NCBI RefSeq assembly: GCF_001553785.1
Contig: NZ_LOJP01000001.1
Span: 303,935 to 367,934, forward strand
From: Actinoplanes sp. TFC3
GTDB lineage: Bacteria > Actinomycetota > Actinomycetes > Mycobacteriales > Micromonosporaceae
Length of the DNA stretch: 64,000 nucleotides
Direction of reading: 5' to 3'
Positions 8,261 through 19,267 of this stretch are shown here, piece by piece. The notes beneath the pieces were generated by a model. The model was not told the origin of the DNA. It ran no database searches and saw only the letters and a list, made by a program, of their open reading frames with translations. The first letter of the stretch is position 1. Every line of letters begins with the position of its first letter. The position numbers and the translations under genes are program-made.

Positions 8261-8683
8261 GTGGAGAATCTGACCGTGCGCACGGCTGACGCGCAGGATC
8301 TCGGCGCGGTCCTGCGCTTCTGGTCCGCCGCAGCCGAAAATGCCAACCGTCCCCCGGACAGCCACGCCGCCCTCGCCGCCCTGCACCTGCGCGATCCGGA
8401 CGCGCTGATCCTGGCCGTCGACGGCGCTGGCATCGCCGGCACGGTCGTCGCGGGCTGGGACGGCTGGCGGTGTCATCTCTACCGGCTGGCGGTGGACCCG
8501 GCCCGGCGCCGGTCGGGCATCGGACGCACGCTGATCGCGGCGGCTGAGCAGCGCTTCCGGGCGCTCGGGGGCACCCGCGCCGACGCCATGGTCCTGGACG
8601 ACAACGAGGGTGCCCACGCGATCTGGGCGGCCAGCGGCTATCGCCGCCAGCCGGAATGGTCGCGCTGGGTGAAAACGCTCTAA
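8261..8683 (+). CDS. GNAT family N-acetyltransferase
   Basis: 140 residues. The GNAT core is clear: LYRLAVDPARRRSGIGRTL contains the acetyl-CoA pyrophosphate-binding RxxGxG motif, and the C-terminal AMVLDDNEGAHAIWAASGYR is motif B. It transfers an acetyl group from acetyl-CoA to an amine; the substrate is unknown. The start is GTG 8261 or GTG 8276, the latter with GGAG about 9 bases upstream. An open frame continues upstream antisense to the VOC gene and is rejected. It converges on the HelD-type gene with a 4-base CTAA overlap of stop codons. Confidence 0.82.
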   Translation: MENLTVRTADAQDLGAVLRFWSAAAENANRPPDSHAALAALHLRDPDALILAVDGAGIAGTVVAGWDGWRCHLYRLAVDPARRRSGIGRTLIAAAEQRFRALGGTRADAMVLDDNEGAHAIWAASGYRRQPEWSRWVKTL

Positions 8684-10692
8684 AGAGGCTGCGGCAGCGG
8701 CTCGGCGTGCACCACGGACAGCCGGGAAACCGCGCGCGTCAGGACGACGTAGAGCCGGTGCAGACCGCGGGGTTCGGCTGCCACGATCTGGGCGGGTTCG
8801 ACGACGATGACGTGGTCGTACTCCAATCCCTTGACGATCGTGGCCGGCACGACAGTGACTCGCGCCTCGGAATCGACCTCGTCGGGCGTCGCGACCGGCA
8901 GGCCGGTGCGCGTGAGATGGGTGCGCAGCCGATCCACTGCAGCGTCCGCGGCAATCACCGCAACCGAACCCTCATGCTCCAGCGCCGCCGTCACCTCGAC
9001 CAGGGTCGCGGCAGCAACCTCGGCCGCGTCGTGGACCGGCACGATGGCCAGGTCGCCGTCACGACGAAGAGAAATCGCTTCCGGTACGTCCACAGCCAGC
9101 GCCGGCAGCAACTTGTTGGCCAGCGCCACCACGGACGCCGGCACCCGGAACCCGACGGTCAGCGGCACCACGGCCGCCCCCGCCTTGCCGAGATGACCCA
9201 GCGTGTCCTGCCACCGCGCGGCCGCCCACGGCGCGGTGCCCTGCGCAAGATCCCCGAGCAGAGTGATTGACCCGTGCTCGCTGCGCCGCGCAATGGCCCG
9301 CGCCTGCATCGGCGACAAATCTTGCGCCTCATCCACGACCACGTGCCCGAAGCTGCTCTCCCGTTCGAGCAACCCGGCCGCCTCGTCCAGCAACAACAGA
9401 TCCGCGGCGCTGAACTTGGCAGACTTAGGCGTTTTCGGAGCCTTGGCCCACAGCAATGCCGCCTGTTCCTCGGCAGTCAGAATGTCACCCGCAGCCAGCA
9501 ATTCCGGATCGGTCAGCAGCGCCACCACCAGCGCCTCCGGGGTCATCGCCGGCCAGGCGGCAGCAAGGAACTCCTTGACCGGCGCCACCTTTGCCATCTT
9601 CTTCAGCCACGTTTCGCTCGGCGAGTTCCCCGTCCGATACTCCGATTGCCGCTGCAACAACCCGACAACCCGGGCGCGCACCCGTTCCCGGCCTACTGAA
9701 TAGGGAAGCCCTTCCCGTCGCGCCTCGTCAACAATGCGCCGCAACGGCTCCGTGTCAATGCGCCACCTATACGAACCATCCGACACCATGATGGGCTCGG
9801 TCGGCTTGCCCAGCCGGTTCCACAACGCCCGCCGCAAAATTTCGGCCATCCGCGGGTCATGCTTGAGAAATTCCGCTTCCGGGCTGTCCTCACCCTTAAC
9901 CGGTACGCGCGAAATGAGGGCTTCCACCGTGGACTGCTGCACCTCGACCTCGCCCAACGCGGGCAGCACAGCAGAGATGTAGGACAGGAACGCGGTGTTA
10001 GGGCCAACGATCAGGACACCGGTACGGCGTAAGCGCTCTCGGTGGGCGTACAGCAGGAATGCGGCCCGGTGGAGTCCCACAGCCGTCTTTCCCGTTCCCG
10101 GCGCGCCCTGCACGCAGATCGAATCTTCGAGCTCGGCGCGGACCAGTTCGTCCTGTTCGGGCTGAATGGTGGCAACAATGTCGCGCATCGGCCCCACCCG
10201 CGGCCGCTCGATTTCCGCGGTCAGAATGCGGCTGCTGGTGCCCAACTCCTCGCCGCGATCCAGGTGCTCGTCTTCGAAGCTGGTCAGCTCGCCCTTGACG
10301 AACCCGAACCGGCGCCGGATCAGCACACCCCGGGGATCGCGGACGCTGGCTTGGTAAAAGGACTGGGACAGCGGTGCCCGCCAGTCGAGCACCATCGGTT
10401 CCCCGGCATCATCGGTCACATGCCGGCGCCCGATGTGGTACGCCGCCTCGGAAACAGCAAGCTTGCCGAAGAACAGCGCGGTGCCCGGATCATCAGCCAG
10501 TTCGGCAACCCGGCGCGACAACGTTCGCCCGAGCGTCTCGGCCGCGAACGGATCCCCGGCTACATCGGCGGAAGCGGAAAACAGGCTCTCGGCTCGATCC
10601 CGCATCCGCCCCAGAGCAGCACGCGAATCTGCAAGATGCCGGCGCTCGGCCGCTAATTCATCATCAAGGTCGGTGTGGGCAGGCAGCGTCAT
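8680..10692 (-). CDS. HelD-type superfamily I ATPase (RNA polymerase recycling factor)
   Basis: 670 residues. The N-terminal charged helical hairpin (1-45) precedes a split UvrD-like motor. Walker A is GAPGTGKT at residues 196-203, and Walker B is VVVDEAQDLSPMQ near 455. Other helicase motifs are FRVPASVVALANKL and the C-terminal VKGLEYDHVIVVEP and RLYVVLTRAVSRL. This order is that of HelD, which frees stalled RNA polymerase from DNA; Streptomyces HelR relatives protect against rifampicin. Assignment to HelD rather than a DNA helicase rests on the N-terminal coiled coil and the FGK/RAPLSQSFY region. No rifamycin-associated palindrome was found upstream. Confidence 0.85.
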   Translation of the reverse strand: MTLPAHTDLDDELAAERRHLADSRAALGRMRDRAESLFSASADVAGDPFAAETLGRTLSRRVAELADDPGTALFFGKLAVSEAAYHIGRRHVTDDAGEPMVLDWRAPLSQSFYQASVRDPRGVLIRRRFGFVKGELTSFEDEHLDRGEELGTSSRILTAEIERPRVGPMRDIVATIQPEQDELVRAELEDSICVQGAPGTGKTAVGLHRAAFLLYAHRERLRRTGVLIVGPNTAFLSYISAVLPALGEVEVQQSTVEALISRVPVKGEDSPEAEFLKHDPRMAEILRRALWNRLGKPTEPIMVSDGSYRWRIDTEPLRRIVDEARREGLPYSVGRERVRARVVGLLQRQSEYRTGNSPSETWLKKMAKVAPVKEFLAAAWPAMTPEALVVALLTDPELLAAGDILTAEEQAALLWAKAPKTPKSAKFSAADLLLLDEAAGLLERESSFGHVVVDEAQDLSPMQARAIARRSEHGSITLLGDLAQGTAPWAAARWQDTLGHLGKAGAAVVPLTVGFRVPASVVALANKLLPALAVDVPEAISLRRDGDLAIVPVHDAAEVAAATLVEVTAALEHEGSVAVIAADAAVDRLRTHLTRTGLPVATPDEVDSEARVTVVPATIVKGLEYDHVIVVEPAQIVAAEPRGLHRLYVVLTRAVSRLSVVHAEPLPQPL

Positions 10693-10943
10693 CCGAGAAA
10701 CCTTTCGGCGTCGGTATCGATGGTTCGGCTGACCTGGGCCGCCCGGCGCTCCGTCAAGAGGCGGTGTCGGCAGTGCCCGGCTGAACCCGCAGCACAGAGC
10801 GCGGGCGAGCGCACCAGCGTACGCCCGCCCCCGCCCCTCAGCGACCCATTTACCAGCCTGGCGCCTGGCGGATCTGCGTCTGCGCGCCGGCAGTGGCTTG
10901 AGCCGGGCGCGGGCCGGCTGGGGTGGCGCGGGATCATCAAGGG

Positions 10944-11573
10944 ATGGCTGAGCAGCGCACCTCGACGAAGATCACCGAGCCTCGGGTCATGCGGGCGCTG
11001 GCGCATCCGGCTCGGATTGCCATTCTTGAGCACCTGGACAGTACGGGTGGCGTTGCTACCGCTACGCAGTGTGCCGAGCTGGTCGGGTTGTCGCCGAGTG
11101 CAACCAGCTACCACCTGCGGGAGCTGGCCAAGGTGGGCCTGGTCGAGCAGGCGCCGAGCCGTGGGGACGGCCGCGAGCGGGTGTGGCGCAGCACGTCGGC
11201 CGGCTTGAGCGTCGATGGCGACACGGCTGAGCCGGAGACCCGGGCCGCTGAGCAGGCGCTGGTCGAGGTGTGGACCGCGCGCAACACCGCGCAGGTGCAG
11301 CAGTGGTGGGCACGCCGGCATGGCGAGCCGAAGGAGTGGCAGGAAGCGGCGACGTTGATGGTGCCGATTCTCCTGCTCACCGCCGAGGAACTGGTCGAGC
11401 TCAACGCCAAGGTCACCGCGCTGGTGGAACCGTACCGGCGGCGCAACCGCATCGGCAAAGCTCCCGAAGGGGCCCGCCCAGTCACTCTGCAATACGCCGC
11501 CGTGCCCCGTGACGAAGCCGAACGCGGCGAGCAGGGAAGCGACGAGCCGGGGAGAGCAGAGCTGCCGAGTTGA
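10944..11573 (+). CDS. ArsR-like winged-helix transcriptional regulator
   Basis: 209 residues from the ATG at 10944 (MAEQRTSTKITEP). A GTG at 10923 gives 7 more residues and has no better RBS. The winged helix covers residues about 12-85: RVMRALAHPARIAILEHL, then ELVGLSPSATSYHLRELAKVGLVEQ, typical of the ArsR/HTH_20 type. No metal-binding cysteine pair is visible, so this is not a classic arsenic sensor. The C-terminal half is helical and ends in a charged disordered tail. It lies 40 bases upstream of an MFS exporter gene and probably controls it; an inverted repeat at 11591-11626 lies between them. Confidence 0.82.
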   Translation: MAEQRTSTKITEPRVMRALAHPARIAILEHLDSTGGVATATQCAELVGLSPSATSYHLRELAKVGLVEQAPSRGDGRERVWRSTSAGLSVDGDTAEPETRAAEQALVEVWTARNTAQVQQWWARRHGEPKEWQEAATLMVPILLLTAEELVELNAKVTALVEPYRRRNRIGKAPEGARPVTLQYAAVPRDEAERGEQGSDEPGRAELPS

Positions 11574-11590
11574 AACCTTGCTTCCACCAT

Positions 11591-11613
11591 ATGTGAAGGA
11601 TTATTTTCGAAGT

Positions 11614-11626
<13 letters not shown>
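11591..11626. promoter_or_regulatory. inverted repeat over the MFS gene start, candidate operator
   Basis: Arms ATGTGAAGGA (11591-11600) and TCCTTCGCAT (11617-11626) match at 9 of 10 positions, with a 16-base AT-rich spacer. It spans the MFS start codon at 11614 and begins 17 bases after the ArsR-like gene's stop. It could bind the upstream regulator or fold in mRNA over the start. Confidence 0.45.
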
Positions 11627-13676
<2,050 letters not shown>

Positions 13677-13799
13677 AGCAAGCTGCGAGGCGAAAGCGCA
13701 GGCCGCGGAAGGCGGAAGCGCAAGAGAAAGACGATCAGAAGCAGAAGTCTGAGCAAAGCGGGGTAGCGCCGATACGGTCCCGTCCCCTACGTTGCCGCC

Positions 13800-15248
13800 A
13801 TGCGTCTGCACACTCTGCTGGGACGGGTCGCGTTGCCGGTCGTCCTCACTGCCCTGGCTACCACCGGGGCGGCCCTGCCCGCGCATGCCGGCCCGGGGGA
13901 CCTGCCGGCGCAGCCCGAGGCGATGCTTGTCCTGCCCGATCGCGTGGTCGCGGTGGGAGGCAAGTCGAAGACGATCGAGTTTTCGGTGTTCTCCTTCGGG
14001 GCCAAGCCGGCCGAGGGCCTGAGCGTCAAGTTCGGCAGCGCCACCCACCCGGTGCCCGCCAGCGTCGGGCTCACCCTGCCGAAGAGCTGCACGGACACCG
14101 GGTGCCCGCTCGAGGTCAGCGAGGAGGCGAAGCTGTCGTTCACGGTCAGCCCGACCGCCGCGTTGCCCAAGCTGGGGGAGACCTTCGAGGTCAGCGTGCA
14201 GGACGCGGCCGGGGTGCAGTTGGATCGCACGCACGTCACGGTGATCTCCGCGAAGTCCGGCGTCGACCTTGAGATGAAGAAGATCGACGACCTCGAGGTG
14301 GCGCCCGGCAAGAGTGCCACCGTGCCTGTTGTCATCCACAACTCGGGCACCGAGGTCGCGAAGGGCGTCGGTGTGGTGCTGGCCGGTTCGCCGTTCCTGG
14401 AGTTCCCGGCCAAGTACTCGAACTGCTCCAAGGTGGACGATCTTTTCGGCATCGTGTGCATGTTCAACGACACCATCGCGGCGGGTCAGACCTTCACGCT
14501 CGCGGACCGGACGCCGCTGAAGATCAAGGTGGCGGCGGATGCGCCCGGGCCAGCCGATTACTTCGCCGGGGCGTACGCGGGCTCACTCGACGACCTTGAT
14601 CTGGACGCTCCGGCCGCGGACCAGGCGGGCCAGCTCAGCCTGGAGCCGGTCATGCAGGCCCAGGGCGTGGCGCCGAAGGAGCTCAACGACTGGGACAACG
14701 CCCGCACCTTCGTCGTCAAAGTGCCGGACAACCCCGCAGACAACGTCGCCATCGGGGGTACGTTCACAGGCCCGTCCGGCGCCACCCGTACCGTCAAAGT
14801 GGGCCTGCGCAACGACGGCCCGGCGGCGACAAACGGTCCGCTTCAGGGCTGGGTCACGCTGGTGGATGTCACAGTCCCCAAGGGCGTCAAGGTAACCAAG
14901 GTCGACCCCTACTGCGAGGCCGACGGTGACCGTAAGTACGTGTGCGTGTCAGTGCAGAACGTACGCAAGGGTGAGAGGGCGCTGTTCTCGTTCACCGCGA
15001 CCATCGTCGGCGCCAGCGACCCCGGTTCGGTCAAGGTGAACGGTGGCAAGCAGGATCCCCAGGCGTCAAACGACACCGCGGAACTCGCCGTGGAGCTGGA
15101 GACCGGTGGCGAGGGCGGCGGCGGTGGCCTGCCCGTCACCGGCGCCCCGGGCGGCTGGATCGTGGGTGGCGGCTCAGCGCTGCTGCTCGCGGGCGCGATT
15201 GCCCTGTGGACAGCCCGTCGCCGCCGCATCATCACGCTGGCCGAATAG
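13800..15248 (+). CDS. secreted surface protein with LPxTG-type anchor
   Basis: 482 residues. Signal peptide MRLHTLLGRVALPVVL to about PAHAGPG. The body is beta-rich, with repeated CARDB/DUF11-like segments, e.g. DLEVAPGKSATVPVVIHNSG and GATRTVKVGLRNDGPAATN. The C-terminus has a Gly-rich spacer, the sorting motif LPVTGA, a hydrophobic helix (GGWIVGGGSALLLAGAIALW) and a basic tail TARRRRI. It is therefore probably linked to peptidoglycan by a sortase or held by its C-terminal helix. Two cysteine pairs (CTDTGC; C near 350 in DPYCEADGDRKYVC) may be disulphides. No sortase gene is in this window. No RBS is seen before the ATG, so leaderless translation is possible. Role unknown, probably adhesion or wall architecture. 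Confidence 0.82.
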   Translation: MRLHTLLGRVALPVVLTALATTGAALPAHAGPGDLPAQPEAMLVLPDRVVAVGGKSKTIEFSVFSFGAKPAEGLSVKFGSATHPVPASVGLTLPKSCTDTGCPLEVSEEAKLSFTVSPTAALPKLGETFEVSVQDAAGVQLDRTHVTVISAKSGVDLEMKKIDDLEVAPGKSATVPVVIHNSGTEVAKGVGVVLAGSPFLEFPAKYSNCSKVDDLFGIVCMFNDTIAAGQTFTLADRTPLKIKVAADAPGPADYFAGAYAGSLDDLDLDAPAADQAGQLSLEPVMQAQGVAPKELNDWDNARTFVVKVPDNPADNVAIGGTFTGPSGATRTVKVGLRNDGPAATNGPLQGWVTLVDVTVPKGVKVTKVDPYCEADGDRKYVCVSVQNVRKGERALFSFTATIVGASDPGSVKVNGGKQDPQASNDTAELAVELETGGEGGGGGLPVTGAPGGWIVGGGSALLLAGAIALWTARRRRIITLAE

Positions 15249-15367
15249 AAGTCGGCGCGTCCTGCTGCTGGCGCCCTTGTCGATGCGCTGCAGTGCGGTG
15301 CCGTCATGGGTACGGGCCGTGGTGGCTCCGGCCGAAGCCGCAGCCACCACCAGGGCCGCGTCCGAGA

Positions 15368-16600
15368 TCAGTGCTTCTCCGCGACGGTGACCCGCTCACC
15401 GCGGGACTGGCGCGGGATGACCGCCGGGCGCTGCGACGGCGTCCACCGGATGCCCCGCAGCGTCAGCAGGCTGGAGAACAGGCCGGAGAACACGCCGATG
15501 ACACCGAGCGCGATGGCCGTGGCCGACGGCAGCACCAAGCGGATCGTGCCGCGCGGGTCGAGCGGGCCGAAGTCGGCCTGACCCCAGCCGGCCACCGCGA
15601 CGATCGTGCCGGCCAGGCCGAGCGCCATCAGGGCCAGGCCGATCATGATGCAGCGCTCGAAGGTCAGCCAGCGGGCCCAGGCGTCCGGCTTGTCGTTGCG
15701 GACCAGGCCCTCGAAGCGGCCGTAGATCTCCGCGAAGCCGCCGAACAAGGTCAACTGGGCGCCGACCAGCACGGCGATGCAGGAGTAGACCAGGGCGTTG
15801 ATGCTGAACTCGACCCCGGCGATGGTGCGCGGGCCGGTGGCCAGGGTCACCGTGCTGGCCAGGCCGAGCAGCAGCAGCAGGAAACCGGGCCACACCAGCG
15901 TACGGCGGGGCGCGAAGACCAGCAGGAAGCGCAGATGCCGCCAGCCGTCGCGCCAGGTGCGCAGGTGCGGCGGGCGGCTGCGGCCATCGGGCTGCAACGT
16001 GGTGGGCACCTCGACCATGTCGTAATTGCTGAGCGAGGCCCGTACGACGAGCTCGGACGCGAACTCCATGCCCGGCATGCGCAGGTCGAGATCGCGGATC
16101 CGGTCGCGGTTGAAGCCCCGGATGCCGCAGTGGAAATCGCCGATGCCCTTGAGCTTGAACAGTGCCCGGCCCAGCCAGGACAGCACCGGGTTGCCCAGGT
16201 AGCGGTGCAGGGGCGGCATGGCACCGGGAGCGATGCCGCCGCGGAACCGGTTGCCCATGACCACGTCGTGGCCCTCGCGCAGCTTCTCGATGAACGGGCC
16301 CAGGTTCGACAGGTCGTACGAATCGTCGGCGTCGGCCATGATCACGTAGCGGCCGCGGGCTTCGTTGATGCCGTTGATCAGGGCGGCGCCGTAACCGCGC
16401 TGCGGGGCATGCACCACGCGGGCGCCGGCGGCGGTGGCGATCTCCTGGGAGCCGTCTGTGGAACCGTTGTCGCTCACCAGCACCTCGCCGTCCACGCCGA
16501 GTTCGGCGAGCGAGCGCAGGGCTTTGCGGACGCATACTTCCAGCGTCTCCGCCTCGTTGAGGCAGGGCAACAGGACTGTGACCTCGAGGTCAGTGGACAT
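15368..16600 (-). CDS. family 2 glycosyltransferase with C-terminal membrane helices (DPM1-like)
   Basis: 410 residues from the ATG at 16600. The GT2 domain covers residues 1-230: VTVLLPCLNEAETLEVC, then SDNGSTDGSQEIA and the catalytic DADDSYD. DFHCGIRGFNRD and the ELVVRASLSNYDMVEVPTTL block are typical of polyprenyl-phosphate hexose synthases. Two pairs of membrane helices follow (about 245-300 and 330-390), separated by a cytoplasmic segment. It likely moves a sugar from a nucleotide donor to polyprenyl phosphate. It starts 11 bases inside the previous gene, a membrane glycosyltransferase, suggesting that one makes the lipid-sugar and the other uses it. The longer frame up to 16825 is rejected. 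Confidence 0.87.
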   Translation of the reverse strand: MSTDLEVTVLLPCLNEAETLEVCVRKALRSLAELGVDGEVLVSDNGSTDGSQEIATAAGARVVHAPQRGYGAALINGINEARGRYVIMADADDSYDLSNLGPFIEKLREGHDVVMGNRFRGGIAPGAMPPLHRYLGNPVLSWLGRALFKLKGIGDFHCGIRGFNRDRIRDLDLRMPGMEFASELVVRASLSNYDMVEVPTTLQPDGRSRPPHLRTWRDGWRHLRFLLVFAPRRTLVWPGFLLLLLGLASTVTLATGPRTIAGVEFSINALVYSCIAVLVGAQLTLFGGFAEIYGRFEGLVRNDKPDAWARWLTFERCIMIGLALMALGLAGTIVAVAGWGQADFGPLDPRGTIRLVLPSATAIALGVIGVFSGLFSSLLTLRGIRWTPSQRPAVIPRQSRGERVTVAEKH

Positions 16601-18026
16601 GTTCGGCGGCTGCTTTCGTAGTCGTCTCGACGGATGTTCCAGCGGAGGGGGCAGACGGCGGGCGGCGCGACGCGGCGACCACCCGCTGGACGGCCAGCGC
16701 CGTCCCGACGGGAATGAGAAGCACAGCGGGGATGGCGTAGCGGTAGTCGAAGATGCTCGTGGCCACGGACGCGACGAGCAGCCCGAATCCGGCCCCCACG
16801 AACAGCAGGGCGTCCGCGGCATCACGCCACGGCACCCGGCGGGGACGGAACACCGCGGCGAACAGGGCGAGCAGCACGGCCACCGCGTAGAACGGCCCCG
16901 GCGTAGTCACCCACTGGGCGTACTTGCGCAGCCGAGCGCCCTCATGGTTTGGCACCTTGATGGTGGCCGAGGGGATGGCCAGCGGGGACGAGGTGTCCAG
17001 GTAATACACGGCGTTGCACCGCTCACCGGGGATCGCCGGGGGGAGCCAGCGATCCATCGCGCATTGGTTGGACGGGTTCAGGGGAGCCCGCCAGCGCAGG
17101 TGCCACGACGTCTCCTCGGCGACCATGCCGACGAAGTCCAGGGGTTGCTGCTTGATGACCGTGGTGGCGAACTCGTTGAAGAACTTGTCGTTCTCCACGC
17201 CCTTGTACAGCCGGTTCACCGGGCTCTGCGGGTTCCAGATGTAGGCGTCCGGACGTTGCTTCCACTCCGGCGGCGGGTTCTCCACGCAGAGGGTGCGCTG
17301 CTTGGCGGTCAGGTCCAGCTTGGGGCAGTCGGCGATGGTCATCACGCGGGCGTACAGGAAGCGGCCCTGATATTGGCCCATCGCATAGACCTGGTACGTC
17401 ATGTGGTACCAGACCATGTAGCCGCCCAGCACCAGCCCGGCCGGCGCCACGAACGCCAGGATCCGTAGCCAGCCCGCGCGCCGGACGATCAGATACACGG
17501 CCACCAGCCCGATCACCGGCAGCCCGACGGTACGGGTGATCGCCGCGAAGCCGAGCAGCAGCCCGGCGATCGGGGCGGCCACCCAGCCGACCTTTTCCCG
17601 CCACGCCAGCAGGAACAGCGCCGCAGCCGTGATCGCCACGTACGTCGTCTCGGCCAGCACGAAATGCTCGATGGTCAGCTCGCGGGCGTCCACCGCGATC
17701 GGCACCACGGCCAGCGCGGCCAGCCAGGGCCGGGTGCCACGCCGGATCAGAAACGCGTAGGCCGCGATGATCAGCGCGATGGCCAGGACGTGCTGCGCGA
17801 TCGCCACCGGTTCGAGGGGGCCGGGGACGAACGGCTTGAGCAGGATCGAATAACCGAAGGGGCGGATCTGGTACGGAATGTTGCTGTACGCCCCCGCGAC
17901 GTACGGCCGACTGTCCGAGAAGTAGAACGCATAGGGGTAGGCGTGCACCATGAGCACACGCAGGGTGATCGCGACGGCGAGTACGGGCAGCAGGAAAAGG
18001 TGTCGGCGTAATCCCGCGAAAGCCAC
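16590..18026 (-). CDS. polytopic membrane glycosyltransferase-like protein (GT-C type)
   Basis: About 478 residues from a GTG at 18026; the frame opens further to a TTG at 18113, so the start is unsure. There are about 10-11 hydrophobic segments. The first extracytoplasmic loop is YPYAFYFSDSRPYVAGAYS, whose acidic residue is where GT-C enzymes carry their catalytic Asp/Glu. A large extracellular domain between the last helix groups (about 230-385) contains several cysteines. The fold suggests a phospholipid-sugar-dependent glycosyltransferase acting outside the membrane. The GT2 gene overlaps its 3' end by 11 bases, supporting a joint role in wall glycan or protein glycosylation. The acceptor is unknown. 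Confidence 0.75.
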   Translation of the reverse strand: MAFAGLRRHLFLLPVLAVAITLRVLMVHAYPYAFYFSDSRPYVAGAYSNIPYQIRPFGYSILLKPFVPGPLEPVAIAQHVLAIALIIAAYAFLIRRGTRPWLAALAVVPIAVDARELTIEHFVLAETTYVAITAAALFLLAWREKVGWVAAPIAGLLLGFAAITRTVGLPVIGLVAVYLIVRRAGWLRILAFVAPAGLVLGGYMVWYHMTYQVYAMGQYQGRFLYARVMTIADCPKLDLTAKQRTLCVENPPPEWKQRPDAYIWNPQSPVNRLYKGVENDKFFNEFATTVIKQQPLDFVGMVAEETSWHLRWRAPLNPSNQCAMDRWLPPAIPGERCNAVYYLDTSSPLAIPSATIKVPNHEGARLRKYAQWVTTPGPFYAVAVLLALFAAVFRPRRVPWRDAADALLFVGAGFGLLVASVATSIFDYRYAIPAVLLIPVGTALAVQRVVAASRRPPSAPSAGTSVETTTKAAAEHVH

Positions 18027-18220
18027 ATTCAGGACACCGTTGCGCGTGTCGATGTCGGAGCTTAAGGATCCGGCAAGGGGCGTCAAAGTGAATCCACAGT
18101 TTCTAGACAGCAAAGCGGTGTATCACTATGGCACCCACGCGCCAGTCGGCGACGCCCCGAAAAGTCGAGTATTGATGACAACTGCACAACTGGGCGTGAC
18201 CTGACTCACAACAATCCACA

Positions 18221-18245
18221 GGGGACGGTCGCCCCGACCGCCCCC
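18221..18245 (-). terminator. terminator hairpin after the aldo/keto reductase gene
   Basis: Arms 18221-18231 and 18235-18245 pair at 10 of 11 positions around a 3-base loop, 9 bases beyond the reductase stop. On the minus strand it is followed by a T-containing stretch (TGTGGATTGTTGTG). Confidence 0.6.
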
Positions 18246-18254
18246 TTGCGCAGG

Positions 18255-19211
18255 TCAGGCGTCGAGAATCCGGTCCAGCGCGGCCACATCGTCGGCCGTC
18301 AACTGCCAGCCACCTGCTGTTGCATTCGCCTTGACCTGCTCCGCGCTCGTCGCCCCAGCGATCACACTGGTCACTGCGGGGCGTGCGGCCAGTCCGGCGA
18401 TTGCCACCTCCAGCAACGAATGACCCCGTTCCTTCCCGTACGCCGTGAGCGCCTCGATCAGATCCCAGTCAGCGCCTTCGAGCCATCGCCGATAGCGCTC
18501 CTGCGAGAGCCGGCTGCCCGCTGGGGCCTGCTGGCCGCGCTGGTATTTGCCGCTGAGCAGCCCGCTGTCGAGCGGGAAGAACGGCAGCAGCCCCAGCCCG
18601 AAGCGCTCGCAGGCCGGCACCACTTCGGCTTCGACCTCGCGGTGCAGCAGGCTGTACTGGTTCTGGGCGCTGATGAACGGGGTGCGCCCGTCGGCCCGCG
18701 CGGTCCAGTCGGCATCGGCGATCTGCCAGCCGGCGAAGTTCGAGTTGCCCAGGTAGCGCACCTTGCCCGAGCGGACCAGGTCGTCGAGCGCCGCGAGGGT
18801 CTCGTCGATCGGGGTGGCCTCGTCGGGCTGGTGGATCTGGTACAGGTCGAGATAATCGGTGCCGAGCCGGCGCAGTGAGGCCTCCACCGCGCGGATGATG
18901 TACCCGCGGGCGCCCCGGGCTCCGCGGTCGGCGCCGTTGAGGCCTTCCATGTCCATGCCGAACTTGGTGGCCAGCACGATCTCGTCGCGGCGGCCCTTGA
19001 GCGCCTCGCCGAGCAGCTCCTCGGAGCTGCCGTGCGGCGTGCCGTAGATGTCCGCCGTGTCGAACAGGGTGATCCCGGCATCGAAGGCCGCGTCGACCAC
19101 CTCACGGGTGCCGTCCAGGTCGAGCTTGCGCCCGAAGTTGTTGCAGCCGATCCCGACCGCGCTCACGACCAGGCCAGAAGCGCCGAGACGGCGGTAGCTC
19201 ATGTCACTCAT
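18255..19211 (-). CDS. aldo/keto reductase
   Basis: 318 residues, the usual length. The N-terminal YRRLGASGLVVSAVGIGCNNFG is the family start. The catalytic tetrad is visible: Asp and Tyr in LFDTADIYGTPHGSSEELLG, Lys in VLATKFGMDM, His in YLDLYQIHQPD. The C-terminal part carries NADPH-binding ASVIAGATSAEQVKAN-like sequence (here TSVIAGATSAEQVKAN). It reduces aldehydes or ketones with NADPH; the substrate cannot be inferred. It is alone between two minus-strand genes with its own hairpin behind it. ATG 19211 is taken; ATG 19202 is equally possible. Confidence 0.9.
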   Translation of the reverse strand: MSDMSYRRLGASGLVVSAVGIGCNNFGRKLDLDGTREVVDAAFDAGITLFDTADIYGTPHGSSEELLGEALKGRRDEIVLATKFGMDMEGLNGADRGARGARGYIIRAVEASLRRLGTDYLDLYQIHQPDEATPIDETLAALDDLVRSGKVRYLGNSNFAGWQIADADWTARADGRTPFISAQNQYSLLHREVEAEVVPACERFGLGLLPFFPLDSGLLSGKYQRGQQAPAGSRLSQERYRRWLEGADWDLIEALTAYGKERGHSLLEVAIAGLAARPAVTSVIAGATSAEQVKANATAGGWQLTADDVAALDRILDA

Positions 19212-19267
19212 GAACCGACCCTATGCCGGTGCCGGGGCGGTCTGCCCCGGCACCGGCCGGTTACCCG

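Noticed and set aside
10693-10943. Rifamycin-associated element upstream of the HelD-type gene
   Set aside because: No matching palindrome is visible in the upstream region, so rifampicin control is not supported by sequence.
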